DNA of 64,000 nucleotides from Cytophagaceae bacterium (GCA_002710685.1 PALD01000066.1:186001-250000); one strand, 5' to 3'; shown: positions 16,201 through 23,491, counted from the first letter of the stretch. A program made the numbers and translations. The notes: generated by a model not told the origin, from the letters alone.

Positions 16201-16627
16201 TTGGAATAATTTACTAAACGAAGATTATTTAGATAAGAGAAAGTTAAGTAGGATTTATGACGATATTTTAGATTTACTAATAGACTACCCAGAGTTGAGC
16301 ATAGAGCAAATAAAATTCTTTGCACTTGGCATATTTGAATATTCGACTATAACTATGACCAAAGCAGATAGCGTATGTAGAAAAATAATTCTCCATTTAA
16401 ATGATGATAGTGAAATATTTCATCAGATAATTGAAACTTATGGTGATAAAATAATTGAGATTATTAATGCTTCACAGGGAAAATACAATCAAGATTTATC
16501 AGAAATGTTTAACCTAAAGTTGGATGGAGAAACAATTGATAAACGTTTAATTGAAAATATTTTTAACAAAACGAAGTTAGAGATACCAAAAGCTAAACCT
16601 GAAGATGATGAGGAAACAGCTTCTTAA
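13298..16627 (+). CDS. KAP-family P-loop NTPase, probable defence protein
   Basis: 1109 aa. Residues ~48-59 hold Walker A GIEGKWGSGKSN, followed by the KAP signature YDAWGHQEDLTRRTFLEEL. Two predicted membrane segments (FYWILIMASILLFSFLNVLY at ~137 and YLLPIIVFVWGLVEL at ~185) are inserted between Walker A and the Walker B IIVFDNMDRL (~263). This insertion is the defining oddity of KAP NTPases such as PifA. TKRPRDIITFINNLV (~380) supplies the sensor/arginine region. The remaining ~700 residues are helical, acidic and unrecognised, possibly a sensor or effector. PifA-type KAP proteins block T7 in F-plasmid hosts. A defence role here rests on the family and on sharing the cassette architecture with Gabija. 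Strongly AT-rich. Confidence 0.85.
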   Translation: MSEPSKKPNYISSSPSGEDLFEGKSHEKISNTIFELIKEKSLPNNVVGIEGKWGSGKSNVVSILNKKFNKISSDYFFFTYDAWGHQEDLTRRTFLEELISSLKGEKKFKGNIDWTQELNKLLAKKSTKNTTKFPKIKFYWILIMASILLFSFLNVLYDDFLIKSNFIPKYNLQYLKLFLSKYLLPIIVFVWGLVELRKEYKAFDDKKETKDFDYKERLKRLLYIFSGSDLESEELEHTLEDEPTVKSFKEYFENITHDLKSDGLIIVFDNMDRLSKSDKVLSLWSSIHTFFAEEKIDNVWVIIPYDKEHLAKHFDENDDNKVDNFIGKTFSTIFRISPPVLSDWKKFFELKFKEAFHDIINDNDIDFISSLYELITDINTKRPRDIITFINNLVSLYLQHNSSIDIKYLALFILRKKEILNNPLISIAGKHFLKEEKHMFQAESELEENLAAIVYNVDKEKSSEVLLTNSIDDIFFKAKFEALKDVKKHSEFKTYFGNTVNKSNFSNSRPENTAKIFEEVKDVVSGQALKSYWERFANNIDKRPKEEFVKLLDWHRSIIINTSRNTAKGLADKIVYESQSEFEKSSDSSKYYNTIYELIKFLNSESKKFKTTINRVKFSPKNFVEYLDDLNKLFKKGECTYADMKIFADSDELNEYFINHENGVVEELYTYIHVIEYLISTDNSFKFNKVQETIDTQLKAFAHTDAKKISKLIEINKVLNGKSKLKLIPQAIGNNFLNSNGAKTDNPYFDIVANQIAHLMTIAPQSPTLTKELNKIENASKVAEIIQYYVTYGDLLKIVIDKGRVYPLVNEVIKILTTDYFGFSQSMSSKWVFENLDKVKSQLFKDDFKVFLTQFDRWKEQFKVEEISPVLDLRSEILKETFDKENLEFLSIKLIYDLLITEFKETSKDVWLENFNTESNFNFAFSGLVENDLLDKKITRSKVFMEAYDEYFTSIAKNEVAIPENEDFWNNLLNEDYLDKRKLSRIYDDILDLLIDYPELSIEQIKFFALGIFEYSTITMTKADSVCRKIILHLNDDSEIFHQIIETYGDKIIEIINASQGKYNQDLSEMFNLKLDGETIDKRLIENIFNKTKLEIPKAKPEDDEETAS

Positions 16628-16652
16628 AATTTGAGGCATACACAATTGAATT

Positions 16653-16850
16653 ATGAAAAATACTGAAATTGATAATTATCTAGGAATTATAAAGGCTGAA
16701 ATGATAGCTGAATATATAGAAACGATTGACAGAGCATTTATTAAAGAAGTAGTATTAAGAGCTGGTGGAAAAGTTGCCGATGTAGATACTATCCTCAAAC
16801 ATGATGCTGTTAAAGAGATTGATGATGATATGTTCTACATTAAAAAATAG
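16653..16850 (+). CDS. 65-aa partner protein of the KAP NTPase
   Basis: The sequence starts MKNTEIDNYLGIIKAEMIAE and ends DDDMFYIKK. It is small, acidic and mostly helical, with no recognisable domain and no signal peptide. It starts 25 bases after the KAP stop, in the same direction and the same AT-rich base composition, and R2 begins 15 bases after its stop. That position, inside the L-R boundaries, argues it belongs to the KAP module as accessory or antitoxin-like subunit. No database family recognised. Confidence 0.7.
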   Translation: MKNTEIDNYLGIIKAEMIAEYIETIDRAFIKEVVLRAGGKVADVDTILKHDAVKEIDDDMFYIKK

Positions 16851-16865
16851 TTACAATGTTTTTTT

Positions 16866-17047
16866 GGCCTCATAAAATTTTGGTCAAAACAATAGGAGAA
16901 ATGAGCGTCCATATTTTAGGGGTTTAGTTTTACAGTTTCTTAAGAGTTTCTATTATATAAGGGATTTCAAAGCTATCTTAACAAGTTATAATGTTTCCTA
17001 AAATATAGCGAATGAGCCGTTAATTGTTTCCAAAATTATATTCAGCC
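16866..17047 (+). repeat. R2: long imperfect inverted repeat ending the KAP cassette
   Basis: The left arm 16866-16920 (GGCCTCATAAAATTTTGG ... ATATTTTAGG) pairs with the right arm 16997-17047 (CCTAAAATAT ... CCAAAATTATATTCAGCC). It is the homologue of R1, one base shorter overall. Where R1 has CACTTTAGG/CCTAAAGTG, R2 has TATTTTAGG/CCTAAAATA. Where R1 has CTTTGG/CCAAAG, R2 has TTTTGG/CCAAAA. Pairing is therefore preserved while sequence drifts. AAAACAAT on the left and ATTGTTTCC on the right are invariant in both copies. Confidence 0.82.
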
Positions 17048-17081
17048 TTGAATTTTTGTTTCTTTTGTTTCAAGACAAAAG
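17047..17081 (+). repeat. R2 tail: interleaved stems
   Basis: CTTGAA (17047) with TTCAAG (17069), and CTTTTGT (17062) with ACAAAAG (17075), arranged as in the R1 tail. No gene is present from here to 17572. Confidence 0.5.
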
Positions 17082-17327
17082 ATAATGAAACACGAAAAAG
17101 AAGATTGATTGAAGTTCTATATATAACAAGTGCATAGAATTTTATTTTTCTTAAAATTTATGCTCTTGTGGCAAGCTGCTGAGAATTGTCTAAAATTTTT
17201 TATTACGTACATTTTATCGAATACGCGATTTTTAATAAGAGTAAAAAGGTTAGCTTTTATTTTGGCGTTGGCAAGCGTTGGATAATTGTGTGTAAAATAA
17301 ATTGCCAGAGCAATTTGATTTTATAAA

Positions 17328-17445
17328 ACAATCGAGCGCTTGGTAGCGGCTATTTTACATAACGGCTAATTATAGCTATCAAATGGACTTCTCTCATAAA
17401 ATACCAATGATAACATTTGTACTATAATTTACATTATGTAAAATA
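17328..17445. other. T2: hairpin junction at the right edge of the island
   Basis: TATTTTACATAA (17351-17362) and TTATGTAAAATA (17434-17445) are perfect 12-base inverted arms. Further pairs lie inside: TAATTATAG with CTATAATTTA, then CAAATG (17380) with CATTTG (17414), leaving a ~28-base apical loop. The preceding 17328-17364 block aligns with T1. This is an attC-like folded site of about 95 bp. Beyond it, composition returns towards that of the flanking genes. Confidence 0.55.
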
Positions 17446-17505
17446 GAATAATTGAAGTCCTCTATAAAATCATCGCTTCCATCCCCTCATAGGTAAACAT
17501 AAAAA

Positions 17506-17536
17506 AATACACCTATACAGTAGCTTATAGGTATTT
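17506..17536 (-). terminator. Terminator of the 37-aa membrane protein gene
   Basis: AAATACACCTATA pairs with TATAGGTATTT (one bulge). On the minus strand it is followed by TTTTTTT. It lies 37 bases after the stop of the minus-strand small gene. Confidence 0.65.
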
Positions 17537-17572
17537 GGTTAATTAAGTAATGGTATTGTGGATTGAGAACCT

Positions 17573-17686
17573 TTAAGTTCCGTAGAACATGATGAATGCA
17601 GAAACAGCCAGGACGATAAAAATGTACAACAGTGATCTTTTCATCGTGCTGAATTTAGGGATAGATTTAGTTTCGGGGTTTGACAT
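17573..17686 (-). CDS. 37-aa single-pass membrane protein
   Basis: ATG at 17686, stop at 17573. The product begins MSNPETKSIPKFSTMKRS, continues into a hydrophobic segment LLYIFIVLAVSAFIMFYG (residues ~19-36) and ends in Thr. A clear terminator follows. A short basic N-terminus with one C-terminal membrane helix is typical of small bacterial membrane proteins. No function is assignable. An alternative start at Met15 would leave almost only the helix. Confidence 0.6.
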   Translation of the reverse strand: MSNPETKSIPKFSTMKRSLLYIFIVLAVSAFIMFYGT

Positions 17687-17801
17687 CTTAGGGCTTTTAA
17701 AAATATAAAACGTGTCCAATTTAAGGATAATCCGTTGAAATACCACTATATATCGATAAAAATCATGGATTTACAGTATTAAGGTTCCTTATTTTACCAC
17801 T

Positions 17802-18002
17802 TTATGAATTTTCATCTAGGGATTTCATCACATCCTCAATACGTTTTTCATCTTCCATTTCCTTTTTGGTCTTTTGATCTAAGCTCAGTTCCCCATCTCC
17901 TTCAATATCAAAATGTTCGTGCTTTACCGTATTGTAAAAATTAGATGACCTTCTATAATTATCCTGAAAGTCGGCGTGCGTCCTTTTGCTTTTGGTTTCC
18001 AT
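17802..18002 (-). CDS. 66-aa charged hypothetical protein
   Basis: ATG at 18002. The sequence METKSKRTHADFQDNYRRSS and onward is highly charged, with no hydrophobic segment and no cysteine, and ends in an acidic helix (KKEMEDEKRIEDVMKSLDENS). It lies 119 bp downstream of the FNT channel gene in the same direction, so it may be cotranscribed with it. Family not recognised. Confidence 0.65.
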   Translation of the reverse strand: METKSKRTHADFQDNYRRSSNFYNTVKHEHFDIEGDGELSLDQKTKKEMEDEKRIEDVMKSLDENS

Positions 18003-18121
18003 GGTTTTTATATTTTATGTTGGTTTTTCTTGATAATTTAAAATTAACAGCTCCTTCTTGAACGTTGTACTCAAATAATGATTTTACCATGCATTTAACG
18101 TATGCGGTTGATAACCATGTG

Positions 18122-18979
18122 CTAATACGCATCCACATTATAAACGAAAGCCCTGTATTTAAGCACGGCGACAAAGATTACCCCACCCATTGCGTTGCCC
18201 ACCAGTGCACATCCCTGAAATTTAAAATATTCCCAAAATCCTATTTCTGGGGTGACCAGCATTCCGGCGAAAGCCTCAATATTTCCCACAATACTGTGAT
18301 GCAGCCCAGTAAAACCTATCACTGCAGTTATCAAGAAGATGACCACTAACCTACTTATGGTTTCCTTACTACTGGATACCAGCCAGGAAAGCAGTGCCAT
18401 GAGCCAGCCGGCAAGTATGGCACTCACCAGGATTACAATGCTGTCATGGTCCGTGACATGCAGGCCTATGCGCTGTACCGCGGTAACGTCAAAGAGGCCC
18501 AGGTTGATACCTATCCATTTAACCACGAGTGCCATGAGGAAACCTCCCGCAAGGTTACCGGCAATGACGATTCCCCAAAGCCTTAACAAGCTCGCCGCCG
18601 AACGTTTCTTATTCAGGACCGGTAGTGTCAACAGGGAGGTCTGTTCAGTAAACAGTATGGATTGCCCCAGGATGACCATGATAAAACCCAAGGGGTACAC
18701 AAATGAAGTGAGCTTGAAGATGGTTTCCTCGGCCAGTTTGCCCTCAAAAAAGCCATAGACACTGCAAATCAATAAAAAACTGAACCCTATCTCGAGTCCT
18801 GCCGTTACTGAACTTAAAAAGATACTACTGTCACTGCGTTTATAGATTTCCTGGCCCTGGCACAGCTGTTCTTTCAGGATTTCACCATGGCTTTTGGCCG
18901 AATCATTATCTGAAGTATCAGACTTGGAGAGTTCGCGGTCTATATTTTCCTGCTTTTTTTCCTTTTGAATTTCCGTCAT
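18122..18979 (-). CDS. Formate/nitrite transporter (FNT) family channel, YfdC-like
   Basis: 285 aa. A hydrophilic N-terminal region (residues 1-55) precedes six hydrophobic segments in the aquaporin-like FNT fold: GLEIGFSFLLICSVYGFF, LGFIMVILGQSILFTEQTSLL and GLHHSIVGNIEAFAG match the conserved pore-lining parts. The EQTSLLTLPVLNKK segment is typical of the YfdC branch rather than FocA or NirC. The pentameric channel would pass small monovalent anions across the inner membrane. The substrate is unproven for this branch. The gene is downstream of and co-oriented with the aconitase gene, separated by 86 bp. Confidence 0.85.
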   Translation of the reverse strand: MTEIQKEKKQENIDRELSKSDTSDNDSAKSHGEILKEQLCQGQEIYKRSDSSIFLSSVTAGLEIGFSFLLICSVYGFFEGKLAEETIFKLTSFVYPLGFIMVILGQSILFTEQTSLLTLPVLNKKRSAASLLRLWGIVIAGNLAGGFLMALVVKWIGINLGLFDVTAVQRIGLHVTDHDSIVILVSAILAGWLMALLSWLVSSSKETISRLVVIFLITAVIGFTGLHHSIVGNIEAFAGMLVTPEIGFWEYFKFQGCALVGNAMGGVIFVAVLKYRAFVYNVDAY

Positions 18980-19065
18980 TGTTTTTAGACTTGGTTAAAC
19001 TAAAATCCCCCCAAAGAGCAATCTTTTCTTTGGGGAGATTGAAGAAATACAATGCGCATCTATAG

Positions 19066-21033
19066 CTATGCGCCCAGCTTTTCCTTAAAATCATTAATGA
19101 TACCGCCCTTGAGCAATACCCGTATCTGCCTATCACTCAGCGAGTGTTTTGTGGGGATGATAAAGGTTTCTTCCTTTCCTTCTATCACCACATCAATATT
19201 TTTCTTGCCCTGTACCAGTGTGCGTAGATCTGAAAGTTTGACCTTGTCGCCCTGTTGAATCTTTTCATAATCCATGGGGTTGATGAACTCCAGCGGCAAA
19301 ATGCCAAAATTCACCAAGTTCTGCCAGGCAATACGTGCATAATTTTTTGCAATTACGGCTACTTGCCCCAGATATTTGGGCGCAAGTGCCGCATGCTCGC
19401 GGCTGCTGCCCTGGGCATAGTTTTCACCAGCGACAACGATATGGCCGCCGTATTCTTTTTTGACCTGCATCGCCCGGTCATAAAATGTATCATCAATCAC
19501 GGTGTAGCTGTATTTACTGATTTCGGGGAGGTTGCTCCTAAAGGGCAATACCTCTGCCCCTGCTTTCAGGATTTCATCTGTTGAGATGTTATCCCCCATT
19601 TTCAATAGTACGGGCACTTCGTACGCCTGTTGCAGTTCGCTGATGTGTGGTAGGGATTTTATGTTTGGCCCCTTGACCAGTTCTACATTACGGCCATCTT
19701 CAAGCGGGGCCACGAGCATATCCATATTGATGATATGCAGTTCCGGGTCCTTATAGTGCGGGTATTCCAAATCATATATTTGCTCCAGGTCGCGCGGGTC
19801 GGTGATTTTTCCGGTCAATGCTGATGCTGCTGCGGTCTCTGGACTGCATAGGTGCACCTGGTCATCCTTAGTACCGCTCCTATCCGGAAAATTTCGGGGC
19901 ATCGTCCTCAAGCTTATCGTACCACTGGCCGGGGCCTGCCCCATGCCTATGCAGCCCATACAACCACTTTGGTGAAAACGGGCTCCCGCAGTGATTAAAT
20001 TGGCGAAAGCCTTGGTGTCAATCATGTTCTGGATAATCTGACGGCTTGTGGGGTTGATGTCAAAAGAAACATCAGGGCTTGTGCTTTTACCCTTGACGAT
20101 GGCGCCCGCAATCCAAAAATCCCGCAGGCCTGGGTTGGCCGATGATCCTATCACTACCTGACTGATGGGTTTACCAGCCACCTCGGTGACCGGTACCACA
20201 TTGCCCGGGCTTGTGGGCAGTGCTATCAACGGCACAAGATCATCCAGCACGATTTCGTCATGCAGGTCATATTCACAACCCGCATCGGGTAATAATTCAA
20301 CCCAGTCCTCTTCCCTGCCCTGGCTTTTCAGGAATTTTCTGGTTTCGTCATCGCTGGGAAAAACCGTTGTCGTGGCGCCCAGTTCTGCCCCCATGTTTGC
20401 AATCACGTGGCGGTCCATCGCGCTCAGGTGCTTGAGCCCGTCACCATAGTATTCTATAACCTTGCCCACACCACCCTTTACATCATGGCGGCGCAGCATC
20501 TCAAGGATAATATCTTTTGCGCTTACCCAGGGGGGCAAGTTACCCGTCAACTTTACCCCCATTACCTGGGGCATCTTCACAAAATAGGGCTGGCCGGCAA
20601 TTGCAGCTGCAACATCCAGGCCGCCGGTGCCTATGGCAAGCATTCCCAGGGAACCCGCGGCACACGAGTGGCTATCGCTGCCCACCAGGGTCTTGCCCGG
20701 TTTACCAAAACGTTCCATATGTACCGGGTGGCTCACGCCATTGCCCGGCCGGCTAAACCATAGTCCAAAGCGTTGTGCGGCACTGAGCAGGAACTTATGG
20801 TCATCAGCATTTTTATTATCTGTCTGTAAAAGGTTGTGATCAACATACTGCACCGCGATTTCGGTCTTTGCGCGGTCTAGGTTCATGGCTTCAAGTTCCA
20901 GCTGTACCAGGGTTCCCGTGGCATCCTGCATAAGGGCCTGGTCTATCTTGATACCTATCTCGCTCCCCGGGGTCATCTCGCCATCAATAAGGTGTTCCGT
21001 GATTAGTTTTTGGGTTACGTTGAGCTTGGTCAT
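19066..21033 (-). CDS. Aconitate hydratase, ~655-aa bacterial type
   Basis: 655 aa, cytoplasmic TCA-cycle enzyme interconverting citrate and isocitrate through a 4Fe-4S cluster. Cluster ligands are visible as the Cys in GSDSHSC and the pair in SGCMGCIG. The C-terminal swivel domain shows GENYAQGSSREHAALAPKYLG, with the substrate-binding SSREH motif. The length is shorter than AcnA/AcnB (~870-890 aa) and fits the Aquifex/Clostridium-type aconitases that also occur in Bacteroidota. The start at 21033 (MTKLNVTQKLI) has an A-rich leader. It may be cotranscribed with the FNT channel. Confidence 0.93.
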   Translation of the reverse strand: MTKLNVTQKLITEHLIDGEMTPGSEIGIKIDQALMQDATGTLVQLELEAMNLDRAKTEIAVQYVDHNLLQTDNKNADDHKFLLSAAQRFGLWFSRPGNGVSHPVHMERFGKPGKTLVGSDSHSCAAGSLGMLAIGTGGLDVAAAIAGQPYFVKMPQVMGVKLTGNLPPWVSAKDIILEMLRRHDVKGGVGKVIEYYGDGLKHLSAMDRHVIANMGAELGATTTVFPSDDETRKFLKSQGREEDWVELLPDAGCEYDLHDEIVLDDLVPLIALPTSPGNVVPVTEVAGKPISQVVIGSSANPGLRDFWIAGAIVKGKSTSPDVSFDINPTSRQIIQNMIDTKAFANLITAGARFHQSGCMGCIGMGQAPASGTISLRTMPRNFPDRSGTKDDQVHLCSPETAAASALTGKITDPRDLEQIYDLEYPHYKDPELHIINMDMLVAPLEDGRNVELVKGPNIKSLPHISELQQAYEVPVLLKMGDNISTDEILKAGAEVLPFRSNLPEISKYSYTVIDDTFYDRAMQVKKEYGGHIVVAGENYAQGSSREHAALAPKYLGQVAVIAKNYARIAWQNLVNFGILPLEFINPMDYEKIQQGDKVKLSDLRTLVQGKKNIDVVIEGKEETFIIPTKHSLSDRQIRVLLKGGIINDFKEKLGA

Positions 21034-21135
21034 TTTCTTTTGGGTTTTGTTGAGAAATTAAGAAGAATGCCACGCTGGCACAATTATTTAACAGCAATTT
21101 AGAATGTGTGGCAGGCCTGCTATCACGGGGAATAT

Positions 21136-21143
21136 TATTTTTG
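21136..21143 (+). promoter_or_regulatory. Bacteroidota-type -7 element TATTTTTG before TerC gene
   Basis: Exact match to TAnnTTTG, 19 bases before the ATG. No clear -33 TTG is seen at the expected distance, so support is partial. Confidence 0.35.
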
Positions 21144-21161
21144 TGGGACTAAAACATCACA

Positions 21162-22139
21162 ATGCTCGTCTGGGGAATTTTTATCGGTTTTATCATACTC
21201 TGCCTTGCCCTTGACCTGGGCATATTCAACCGTAAGGCCCATGAGATAAAAACCAAGGAAGCGAGTATATGGACGGCCATCTGGGTTACCGTAGCCCTCA
21301 GCTTTAGCGCCGTTATCTACTGGTTGTTTTCCCAGGACCTCGTGGCAAATCCTGATGGGCTTGCGCCAAAGACCGCCGTGCTCAAGTACATCTCTGGATA
21401 TCTTATTGAGCTATCGTTGAGCATAGATAATGTCTTTGTCATTGCAGTTATATTTTCTGCCTTTAAAATTCCTGCAAAGTACCAGCACGAAGTGCTTTTT
21501 TGGGGCATCATAGGTGCCATACTCTTTAGGGGGTTGATGATACTCTTTGGGGTTGCCCTTATCCATAAATTTGACTGGATCACTTATGTCTTTGGTGGTT
21601 TTTTATTGATTACCGCGTTCAGGATGATAAAGCATGACGAGTCAAACTTTGACCCCAGGCATGGTTTTATCTTCAGGAACCTTAAAAAACTCTTCCCCAT
21701 TACACCAGAGCTTAACGAAGACAGGTTTTTTATAAAACGTATGGGGGTCAAGGCCGCCACTCCCCTTTTTGTGGCCCTTATCATCATAGAACTTACAGAC
21801 GTGCTCTTTGCGCTTGACAGCATCCCTGCCATCCTGGCCATAACCTCAGACCCGTTCATCGTCTTTAGCTCAAACATCCTCGCCATCCTAGGGCTGCGGT
21901 CTATGTACTTTGTTATTTCGCGCATGCTGGCAAAATTTAGGTACATTAATTACAGCCTGGTGGTCATCCTGGCCTTTGTGGGCATCAAGATGATCTTATC
22001 ACACAATATGGAAATACCTGAGTGGCTCTCCCTGGTGGTCATTGTGTTCTCGCTTACCGCCGGTATCGTGCTTTCACTTGTCATACCTAACAAAGAAGGG
22101 GAAGATCTTAAAAAGACTGACGGTTCTACCCAGGGGTAG
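21162..22139 (+). CDS. TerC/Alx family integral membrane protein
   Basis: 325 aa with about nine hydrophobic segments. Conserved TerC features include ELSLSIDNVFVIAVIF and ELTDVLFALDSIPAILAIT, whose membrane-embedded acidic residues are thought to coordinate metal ions, plus FSSNILAILGLRSMYF. Alx/MeeY relatives export Mn2+ or metallate exported proteins. Tellurite resistance itself requires other ter genes, which are absent here. The hpf gene follows 107 bp downstream in the same direction. Metal specificity is inferred from the family only. Confidence 0.92.
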   Translation: MLVWGIFIGFIILCLALDLGIFNRKAHEIKTKEASIWTAIWVTVALSFSAVIYWLFSQDLVANPDGLAPKTAVLKYISGYLIELSLSIDNVFVIAVIFSAFKIPAKYQHEVLFWGIIGAILFRGLMILFGVALIHKFDWITYVFGGFLLITAFRMIKHDESNFDPRHGFIFRNLKKLFPITPELNEDRFFIKRMGVKAATPLFVALIIIELTDVLFALDSIPAILAITSDPFIVFSSNILAILGLRSMYFVISRMLAKFRYINYSLVVILAFVGIKMILSHNMEIPEWLSLVVIVFSLTAGIVLSLVIPNKEGEDLKKTDGSTQG

Positions 22140-22246
22140 CCCATCCTTAAAAAAGCGCTAAAACTATTTTTTTCCTGCCAAAGAATCCTTAAAACTGTTT
22201 TCTCTGCCCTTGCTAATGCTTAATTTTAAGCAAACAGAAATTCAAC

Positions 22247-22552
22247 ATGAACTATAATTTTGAATACCATAACGTTGAAGCTAGCGCAGCGCTAGAAACG
22301 TTTGTAAGGGAAAAAGTAGATAAACTGGTCAACAAATATGATTTTATCGTGCGGGCCGATGTTTTCTTTAAACTAGAAAATACCTCGAGTGATGAAACCG
22401 GCAAAAAAACCGGGATACGCCTTAGCGCCCCTGGCCCTCGCCTCTTTGCAGAGAGCAGCAACAAGACCTTTCACGAGAGTGCCGCCGAGGCTGCAAGAGA
22501 ACTGGACACCCAGTTGAGAAAGCGCAAGGATAAAATGAAATCACACTCATAA
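22247..22552 (+). CDS. hpf: Ribosome hibernation factor, short HPF/RaiA type
   Basis: 101 aa, the length of short HPF/YfiA. The N-terminus MNYNFEYHNVEASAALETFV and the central basic patch match the S30AE fold that sits in the 30S mRNA channel. The C-terminal ARELDTQLRKRKDKMKSH is the expected basic helix. It has no long-HPF dimerisation domain. The next gene starts one base after its stop, so the two are cotranscribed. Confidence 0.9.
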   Translation: MNYNFEYHNVEASAALETFVREKVDKLVNKYDFIVRADVFFKLENTSSDETGKKTGIRLSAPGPRLFAESSNKTFHESAAEAARELDTQLRKRKDKMKSHS

Positions 22553-22553
22553 C

Positions 22554-23042
22554 ATGCCCATGAAATCAATAGCAAGAAATGACAGGACCCTCACACTTAT
22601 CTATAGCAGTGAGACACGCGTGGGCCAAAGGACCCGTGCGCAGATAGCCGGTATTGACGATAAGGTCTTACAGGACATTGATGTGAGTAAGCAAAAGCTT
22701 ACCGGTACGCAATGGGCAGAAATCGCCGAAGGGCTCAACAAGCCCATAAAAGAACTGGTGGACTTTGATGAACTTGAGGAAACATCAGAACTCAACGAGG
22801 ACACGGATTATGATGAAAATGACTACATCAACATCCTTAACCACAACCCCAAAGCATTTGCACATCCAGTCGCCATACTGGGCGAGAAGATGGTGCTCAT
22901 CACAAATCCCACGGAAATCCAGGAATTCCTGGAGGTTGACTCTGCTGGGTTAAAACAAAATATGATGGATGATAAGCCAGACATTAGCAGGCAGACCAAT
23001 GGAGAAAAATTTATTGACAAACCAGAGAATGGGGTTCAATAA
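22554..23042 (+). CDS. ArsC/Spx-like thioredoxin-fold protein lacking the catalytic cysteine
   Basis: 162 aa. The C-terminal part (NILNHNPKAFAHPVAILGEKMVLITNPTEIQEFL) matches the ArsC-family pattern where a buried cis-Pro precedes the last strand. The N-terminus reads LTLIYSSETRVGQRTRAQI, where ArsC enzymes have a Cys in xNPxCxxS. There is no cysteine in the whole protein, so arsenate reduction is unlikely. This looks like the flavobacterial non-catalytic variant. The acidic tract ELNEDTDYDEND lies in mid-protein. It is cotranscribed with hpf, suggesting a stationary-phase or stress role. Two ATGs (22554 and 22560) are both possible starts. Confidence 0.78.
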   Translation: MPMKSIARNDRTLTLIYSSETRVGQRTRAQIAGIDDKVLQDIDVSKQKLTGTQWAEIAEGLNKPIKELVDFDELEETSELNEDTDYDENDYINILNHNPKAFAHPVAILGEKMVLITNPTEIQEFLEVDSAGLKQNMMDDKPDISRQTNGEKFIDKPENGVQ

Positions 23043-23044
23043 TA

Positions 23045-23060
23045 TTTGGCTACAGCCAAA
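23045..23060. repeat. TTTGGCT-AC-AGCCAAA dyad
   Basis: Starts three bases after the stop of the ArsC-like gene. Member of the dyad family also seen at 453, 4892, 42911 and 57888. Confidence 0.5.
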
Positions 23061-23071
23061 AAAAAAACAAG

Positions 23072-23096
23072 GGCCATCAATCGATGGCCTTTTTTA
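23072..23096 (+). terminator. Terminator of the hpf operon
   Basis: GGCCATC / GATGGCC stem with AATC loop, then TTTTTT. Confidence 0.8.
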
Positions 23097-23110
23097 TGTG
23101 CTTTAGATAA

Positions 23111-23491
23111 TTAATTATCATCAGCTACCTGGATGACCTCCAGCGGTTGTATGGAAGGTTTTATACGTGTGTAAAGGTCAAACTGCTCATCGGTGAGGAT
23201 GTCGCGCATCTCCCCGTTTTCCTGAAGGCTCAGTTCTTGCAGTGCATTCAATTTGTTGATACCCTCCACCTTCTTTTTGAGCTCTTTCTTCTTGACCAGG
23301 TATTCCCCCAGTTTTTGTTTGAACATGAGTTCCTGCTCGCCCGTAAGTACCAGTTTTGTCGCATAGATGGCGGCAAGTGAGTCTGTAACGACCTCCTGTT
23401 CCTGGGTAAGGTCAAGGAGGATTCCCTGCTGGGCTTTCGCCGAAAGGCAGCCAACCGTTATAAACACCAGTGCCATTACTATCTGTTTCAT
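23111..23491 (-). CDS. Small secreted LTxEQ-type protein
   Basis: 126 aa. The signal peptide MKQIVMALVFITVGCLSAKAQ is followed by an all-helical mature domain with repeated Leu-Thr-x-Glu-Gln motifs (LTQEQEVVTDSL, LTGEQELMFKQKL, LTDEQFDLYTRI). That pattern recalls Spy/CpxP-like periplasmic chaperones, though no formal match can be claimed. It is the last gene of the minus-strand run from 28880 and overlaps the nitroreductase stop by four bases, so it is translationally coupled. Confidence 0.75.
   Translation of the reverse strand: MKQIVMALVFITVGCLSAKAQQGILLDLTQEQEVVTDSLAAIYATKLVLTGEQELMFKQKLGEYLVKKKELKKKVEGINKLNALQELSLQENGEMRDILTDEQFDLYTRIKPSIQPLEVIQVADDN

Noticed and set aside
12721-17445. 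Calling the island a true integron
   Set aside because: No integrase gene is visible, cargo modules are multi-gene and kilobases long, and core-site matches to RYYYAAC/GTTRRRY are imperfect. Only the description attC-like is kept.
18065-18349. Plus-strand frame of 94 codons opposite the FNT gene
   Set aside because: It is antisense to a clear membrane channel gene and has no recognisable protein features.
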